From UBA1181 sp045600225 (GTDB taxonomy: Bacteria; Bacteroidota; Bacteroidia; Bacteroidales; Paludibacteraceae), in contig JAZRXL010000072.1 of NCBI GenBank assembly GCA_045600225.1, positions 1-64,000 on the forward strand: DNA of 64,000 bases, in the 5' to 3' direction. The position numbers and the translations under genes are program-made. A model generated the notes under the pieces. That model was not told the DNA's origin. It was given only the letters and a program-made list of their open reading frames with translations, and did not search any database. How positions within the stretch are numbered: the stretch's first letter is position 1; each line of letters begins with the position of its first letter. Of the stretch, positions 60,364 through 64,000 are shown piece after piece.

Positions 60364-61077
60364 ATGAGAAAGGGAATTTTTAAAATCTTAATTTTTTTTG
60401 TATTGGCTTTTTTGTCAATAAGATGCGATAGCGGAGATATACAAGAAAGTACTGAAATCGAAGTTGATGGAACCACTTGCAAAGGGATTGTAACATTTAA
60501 CAATACAAACACCTGGCCAATCGACTACCAGATCGTCATCGCAGCATTCGGAAAAGATGACTATCCGTTAATGTCTAAAGGTATCAGCAAGCCATCTGTT
60601 GGAGATTCTATCGTTCTCACGATGGAAGGTATTCCGGAGAAGACAGAGGAAATAGCAATTGCACTATTGAACAAGAGCAGAAAAAGAGTGACTTGCTTCC
60701 ATTCGCACCTAATATCCAAGGATGAGCGGAGGAATAATATAATCCAATTGGGAAGCATTCATGTTGATCTTTTGAACTACGACAGAATTCAACACCAGAT
60801 ATTTTCGAACTGTACCAATTGTCACGGAGCAAGCGAAAAAGCGGCTTGCGGACTTTTCCTCACTGAAGGGAAAAGCTACGATGCGATTGTCAACGTTCCA
60901 TCCAACAAAGACGATCAATACAAAATCGTTTCACCAGGCTTGTCTGATGAGAGTTTCATTCTTCATGTTTTAAGAGGAGAAACCGAAAAGGTTCATTATG
61001 ACCATACCAACGTCAGCTTCAACAGCGAAACAGAGGATATTAATTTATTGAAAACTTGGATTAACAATCTTGAATAG
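60364..61077 (+). CDS. Mono-haem c-type cytochrome lipoprotein
   Basis: 237 residues. The lipobox is FLSIRC (cysteine about 21; the Arg at -1 is unusual). Residues about 30-140 form a beta-rich domain with no match I know. A haem c site CTNCHG (about 150-155) follows, with a downstream Met/His ligand not certain. The last 80 residues resemble the tail of cytochrome domains (VSPGLSDESFILHVLRGE). It could pass electrons to the di-haem protein. It starts 56 nt after porin 2 and ends 14 nt before the Rid-like gene. Confidence 0.8.
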   Translation: MRKGIFKILIFFVLAFLSIRCDSGDIQESTEIEVDGTTCKGIVTFNNTNTWPIDYQIVIAAFGKDDYPLMSKGISKPSVGDSIVLTMEGIPEKTEEIAIALLNKSRKRVTCFHSHLISKDERRNNIIQLGSIHVDLLNYDRIQHQIFSNCTNCHGASEKAACGLFLTEGKSYDAIVNVPSNKDDQYKIVSPGLSDESFILHVLRGETEKVHYDHTNVSFNSETEDINLLKTWINNLE

Positions 61078-61091
61078 CAAATTATAGCATT

Positions 61092-62228
61092 ATGAGATTC
61101 AATGTCAAAAATGTAAATATTACAGCATTCTCCTTTGTAAAGGAAGATGAAGATTCCTCATCCGCAAACGAATACCATCTCGTATTCAATTGTTTGTCAA
61201 CAGAATCCTTTATGGAACAGATCAGCCATTTGTTCCAAGCTTTCGATGAGGTCAATGATGGAAGGTATGGCAAGTGTCTATTCATCCGATTCCTTTTAAG
61301 TGATGCAAGTAATCAAACCGCAACATTAAAAGACAAGTTAAAAGAGCGCAAATTGGAGACAACCGTATCCATCATACAACAGCCACCTTTGGATGGTTCA
61401 AAAATAGCTGCATGGTGTTACTTTGCCACAGATATGGAAACAATCTCAAAAGAAAGAAATCCTCTATTCACACACAATGGCTATCAACATACTTGGAATG
61501 CAACCCACATGGAAGAGGGAACATCCTACGAGCAAACCTACGCTCTATTAGAAGAAGAAAACGCGAAAGCAAAGGAGCTGGGGATGACCATTGCGGACAA
61601 TTGTATTCGCACATGGTTTTATGTGCAAAACATTGACGTCAACTACCTAGGAATGGTCAAGGCAAGAAAACAATTGTTTGAAACCTATGGCTTGACCAAT
61701 TGCACGCACTATATTGCCAGCACCGGCATTGAAGGAAAAAGCGAAAAGCCTTCCACCTCCATTCGTCTGGACAGCTACTTCGTCAAAGGGTTAAAGCAAG
61801 AACAAATTCAATACCTCTATGCCCTCACCCATTTGAACCCGACCTACGAATACGGTGTTACTTTCGAGCGAGCTACAGCAGTTCATTATGGTGATAGAAA
61901 ACATATTTTTCTCTCGGGTACGGCAAGTATCGACAACAAAGGAGATATACTGCATGTGGGCGATATTGAAAAGCAAACGCTTCGCATGTGGGAAAACAGC
62001 GAAGCTCTGTTGCAGGAAGCTGGCGCCACACTCGATAATATGGCCCATTTGTTTGTCTATCTCCGAGACATCGCCGACTATCGTGTGGTGAACGAAATGT
62101 TTGAAAAGCGTTTCCCTAACACGCCTAAACTAATTCTTCTTGCCCCAGTCTGCCGTCCCGGATGGTTGATCGAGATGGAGGGAATAGCCATTGTGGATAA
62201 TGATGAGAAACAATACCTGAATTTCTGA
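61092..62228 (+). CDS. Chorismatase-like Rid-superfamily protein (FkbO/XanB2-like)
   Basis: 378 residues. Two Rid/YjgF-like halves; the C-terminal half carries IFLSGTASIDNKGDILH and RDIADYRVVNEMFEKRFP, ending CRPGWLIEMEGIAI. The N-terminal half has CIRTWFYVQNID. This layout, and GTASI with the late CRPGWLIE, recalls chorismatases such as XanB2 and FkbO, which split chorismate to hydroxybenzoates and pyruvate. Catalysis is inferred and needs structural checks. It lies 14 nt downstream of the mono-haem lipoprotein, so it belongs to the haem/porin operon; why is unclear. Confidence 0.65.
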   Translation: MRFNVKNVNITAFSFVKEDEDSSSANEYHLVFNCLSTESFMEQISHLFQAFDEVNDGRYGKCLFIRFLLSDASNQTATLKDKLKERKLETTVSIIQQPPLDGSKIAAWCYFATDMETISKERNPLFTHNGYQHTWNATHMEEGTSYEQTYALLEEENAKAKELGMTIADNCIRTWFYVQNIDVNYLGMVKARKQLFETYGLTNCTHYIASTGIEGKSEKPSTSIRLDSYFVKGLKQEQIQYLYALTHLNPTYEYGVTFERATAVHYGDRKHIFLSGTASIDNKGDILHVGDIEKQTLRMWENSEALLQEAGATLDNMAHLFVYLRDIADYRVVNEMFEKRFPNTPKLILLAPVCRPGWLIEMEGIAIVDNDEKQYLNF

Positions 62229-62235
62229 AGACCGA

Positions 62236-62346
62236 ATGACAGATCATTTTATTGTTATATTAACTGAAAATATTCCAGCGGGCAATTATGTTGTAGTGCT
62301 GAAATATGGTGGACAAAAGGTCACAACTAAATTGGTTGTAAAGTAA
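62236..62346 (+). pseudogene. Orphan fragment of a type IX (type A) C-terminal sorting domain
   Basis: 36 codons from ATG 62236 to TAA 62344-62346, 7 nt after the Rid-like stop. The translation NIPAGNYVVVLKYGGQ then KLVVK is the end of a Por-type A sorting domain (pattern L-PAG-Y-V-x-x...G...K-x-V-V-K). Nothing upstream supplies the body of a cargo protein, so this is probably the scrap of a deleted cargo gene, brought here or left by the rearrangement that placed the preceding block. Confidence 0.65.
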
Positions 62347-62360
62347 AAATTATGAAATTT

Positions 62361-62395
62361 GAGGGGGATTTGAAACAAAATTTCAAATCCCCCTC
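62361..62395 (-). terminator. Strong terminator between the block end and sufE
   Basis: A perfect 15-bp stem GAGGGGGATTTGAAA / TTTCAAATCCCCCTC with loop CAAAA. It lies between convergent transcripts and may work in both directions; the minus-strand tail is richer in T. Confidence 0.85.
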
Positions 62396-62405
62396 TTCCT
62401 ATGAT

Positions 62406-62831
62406 TTAATCCTCATATTGTGCTTTGAATGCTAACGCGTACATTCGCATTTGCTTGATCATTGCCAGCATTCCATTGGAACGGGTAGGAGAGAGATGCT
62501 CTTTAAGTCCAATCTGATCGATGAAGTAAAGTTCAGTATCTAAGATCTCGCTTGGTGTATGACCAGACATTACCTCGACCAACATGCTTACGATACCGCC
62601 AGCAATGTCGGTGTTGCTTTCTCCTTGGTAGAAAACAAATCCATTTTTGTATTCGGCATGAACCCATACCTTGCTTTGGCATCCTTCTATCAGGTGTTGA
62701 TCATCCTTGTATTCTTCGTCGATGCCTTTGTTGGCCATTCCTTTGTCGATAATCAACTGGTATTTGTCTAACCAATCCTCTAAAAATTCAAATTCAGATA
62801 TTATCTGTTCTTGTTTTGCTTCTATTGTCAT
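62406..62831 (-). CDS. sufE: Sulfur acceptor protein SufE
   Basis: 141 residues. The active-site Cys51 lies in LIEGCQSKVWV, and HLSPTRSNGMLAM is the family's later block. It takes persulfide from SufS and passes it to the Fe-S scaffold. It starts 11 nt after sufS, in the same transcript. TTG and TTA leucines are frequent again, unlike in the preceding block. Confidence 0.96.
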   Translation of the reverse strand: MTIEAKQEQIISEFEFLEDWLDKYQLIIDKGMANKGIDEEYKDDQHLIEGCQSKVWVHAEYKNGFVFYQGESNTDIAGGIVSMLVEVMSGHTPSEILDTELYFIDQIGLKEHLSPTRSNGMLAMIKQMRMYALAFKAQYED

Positions 62832-62842
62832 AATCTGGTTAT

Positions 62843-64000
62843 TTATCTTCGTCTAAACATCTTTGCTGCTCTTTCTATGCCGGCAACAAGAATGTCAATC
62901 TCTTCTTTTGTATTGTAAAGTGCAAATGATGCTCGCACGGTGCCTTCAATTTCGAATGCTTTCATTACTGGTTCTGCGCAGTGGTGCCCTGTTCGAACTG
63001 CAATTCCAAGCTTGTCGAGTATTGTTCCCATATCGTATGGATGTATATCTCCAACGAGGAAAGAAACGAGTCCGCTTTTATTTTCTGATTCTCCAATGAA
63101 GCGCATTCCTTCTATCTGTTTCATCCTTTCTGTTGCATATTGTAGCAACTCGTGCTCGTATTGGGCAATATTGTTAATACCAATGTTTGAAACATAGTTT
63201 AGAGCAGTGGCTAATGCTGTGGAGCCGATATAGTCGGGTGTGCCCGCCTCAAATTTGAATGGTAGTTCGTTGAATGTGGTTTTCTCAAAAGAGACGTTCT
63301 TAATCATCTCTCCGCCTCCTTGGTATGGGGGAAGTTTGTCCAACCATTTTTCTTTCCCGTACAACACTCCAATGCCTGTCGGTCCATATACCTTGTGCCC
63401 TGAGAATGCAAAGAAATCAACATCCAGGTCTTGCACATCAACGGCTGTATGAGGGGTAGACTGAGCTCCATCCACTAATACAGGAACATTGTGTGAGTGT
63501 GCTATCTGAACAATCTGTTTGATAGGGTTTACGGTTCCCAATGTATTAGATACTTGTGTTACGGAAACCAATTTTGTTTTGTTGGAGAATAGTTTCTCCA
63601 ACTCATCTATTTTAAGGACTCCCTTCTCATCAAAAGGAATCACTCGAAGTTTTATGTTCTTAATGCTTTGTAGTAGTTGCCAAGGAACAATGTTGGAGTG
63701 GTGTTCCATCTGGCTTACGATGATCTCGTCGCCGTCGTTGCATTGGCTCAATCCAAAGGAGTGTGCTACCAAGTTAATGGCTTCTGTCGTTCCTCTGGTG
63801 AAGATAATCTCGTGGGGGTGTTGTGCATTGATAAATCGCTGTACGGTTTTTCGTGCCTCTTCGTGAGCCTCTGTAGCTTGTTGACTGAGGAAGTGAACTC
63901 CACGATGAATGTTTGCATTGCAATCGTAATAAGCGTTGGCAATCGTGTCTACCACGCATTTGGGTTTCTGGGTGGTAGCTGCATTGTCAAGATAAACGAG
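62843..64000 (-). CDS. sufS: Cysteine desulfurase SufS (N-terminus beyond the window)
   Basis: The frame is open to the right edge of the window: LVYLDNAATTQKPKCVVD is read at the edge, so only about 20 N-terminal residues are missing. 385 residues are visible. The PLP lysine is in FSGHKVYGPTG and the persulfide Cys in RTGHHCAEPVM. It releases sulfur from cysteine for Fe-S clusters with SufE. A start at 63955 (GTG) would lose the conserved LDNAATT block and is rejected. Other suf genes are probably beyond the edge. Confidence 0.97.
   Translation of the reverse strand, partial: LVYLDNAATTQKPKCVVDTIANAYYDCNANIHRGVHFLSQQATEAHEEARKTVQRFINAQHPHEIIFTRGTTEAINLVAHSFGLSQCNDGDEIIVSQMEHHSNIVPWQLLQSIKNIKLRVIPFDEKGVLKIDELEKLFSNKTKLVSVTQVSNTLGTVNPIKQIVQIAHSHNVPVLVDGAQSTPHTAVDVQDLDVDFFAFSGHKVYGPTGIGVLYGKEKWLDKLPPYQGGGEMIKNVSFEKTTFNELPFKFEAGTPDYIGSTALATALNYVSNIGINNIAQYEHELLQYATERMKQIEGMRFIGESENKSGLVSFLVGDIHPYDMGTILDKLGIAVRTGHHCAEPVMKAFEIEGTVRASFALYNTKEEIDILVAGIERAAKMFRRR

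Overview
The window comes from a Bacteroidota genome, most likely the order Bacteroidales. Evidence: promoters of the TTTG-N19/20-TAnnTTTG type recur in front of genes; starts lack purine-rich ribosome sites and have AT-rich leaders; there are lineage-restricted families (PorP/SprF, type B C-terminal sorting domain, PorE-like OmpA lipoprotein, DUF4296, DUF4271, TM2, TGS-kinase fusion); and there is an argR-GNAT-argG operon. I cannot fix the family or genus.

Layout. 0-4 kb: the 3' end of a GTP-type PEP carboxykinase, then a small accessory patch with a zeta-type toxin and its 60-residue partner, a broken second copy of that pair, a structured leader before a small HTH gene, a TM2 protein and a Cys/His-rich lipoprotein. 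4-13.6 kb (+): an FjTAL-like MIO ammonia-lyase, ATP-type PEP carboxykinase, RNase R, a lipoprotein, a DEAD-box helicase and YigZ. 13.6-24.4 kb (-): a DUF4296 lipoprotein with an apparent frameshift, lspA, a DksA-like gene, recO, a peptidase-like lipoprotein, a thioesterase, a GNAT-like protein, xseB, a PorE-like OmpA lipoprotein, thiL, an EamA transporter and a Sua5/YciO protein; a tRNA-Thr(CGU) lies inside on the + strand. 24.5-34.8 kb (+): rpsO, dCMP deaminase, CtpA protease, greA, HIT, DUF4271, hemD-like, rnpA, yidD, argR-GNAT-argG, folA and an MFS transporter. 34.9-42.8 kb (+): a type IX secretion cassette with a 1539-residue type B cargo, an OmpA partner, PorP/SprF and a lipoprotein. 42.9-48.8 kb (-): nudC, nucleoside kinase, two small genes, map and trkH. 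48.9-52.3 kb (+): a Dna2-like nuclease-helicase.

52.4-62.2 kb (+) is the most distinctive block. It holds a ResB-CcsA cytochrome c synthase, a structured intergenic region, then porin, imelysin lipoprotein, di-haem oxidoreductase lipoprotein, second porin, mono-haem lipoprotein and a chorismatase-like Rid protein. Its plus-strand composition and leucine codons differ from the plus-strand genes elsewhere in the window (C/A-rich with little TTG, instead of G/T-rich with TTG dominant), which suggests inversion or acquisition. The haem synthase and the haem proteins plausibly form one envelope redox/metal-uptake system. The block ends with a 36-codon scrap of a type A sorting domain, and the window closes with sufE and the start-truncated sufS on the minus strand.

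All functional calls come from reading translated sequences and remembered family motifs; no database search was run.
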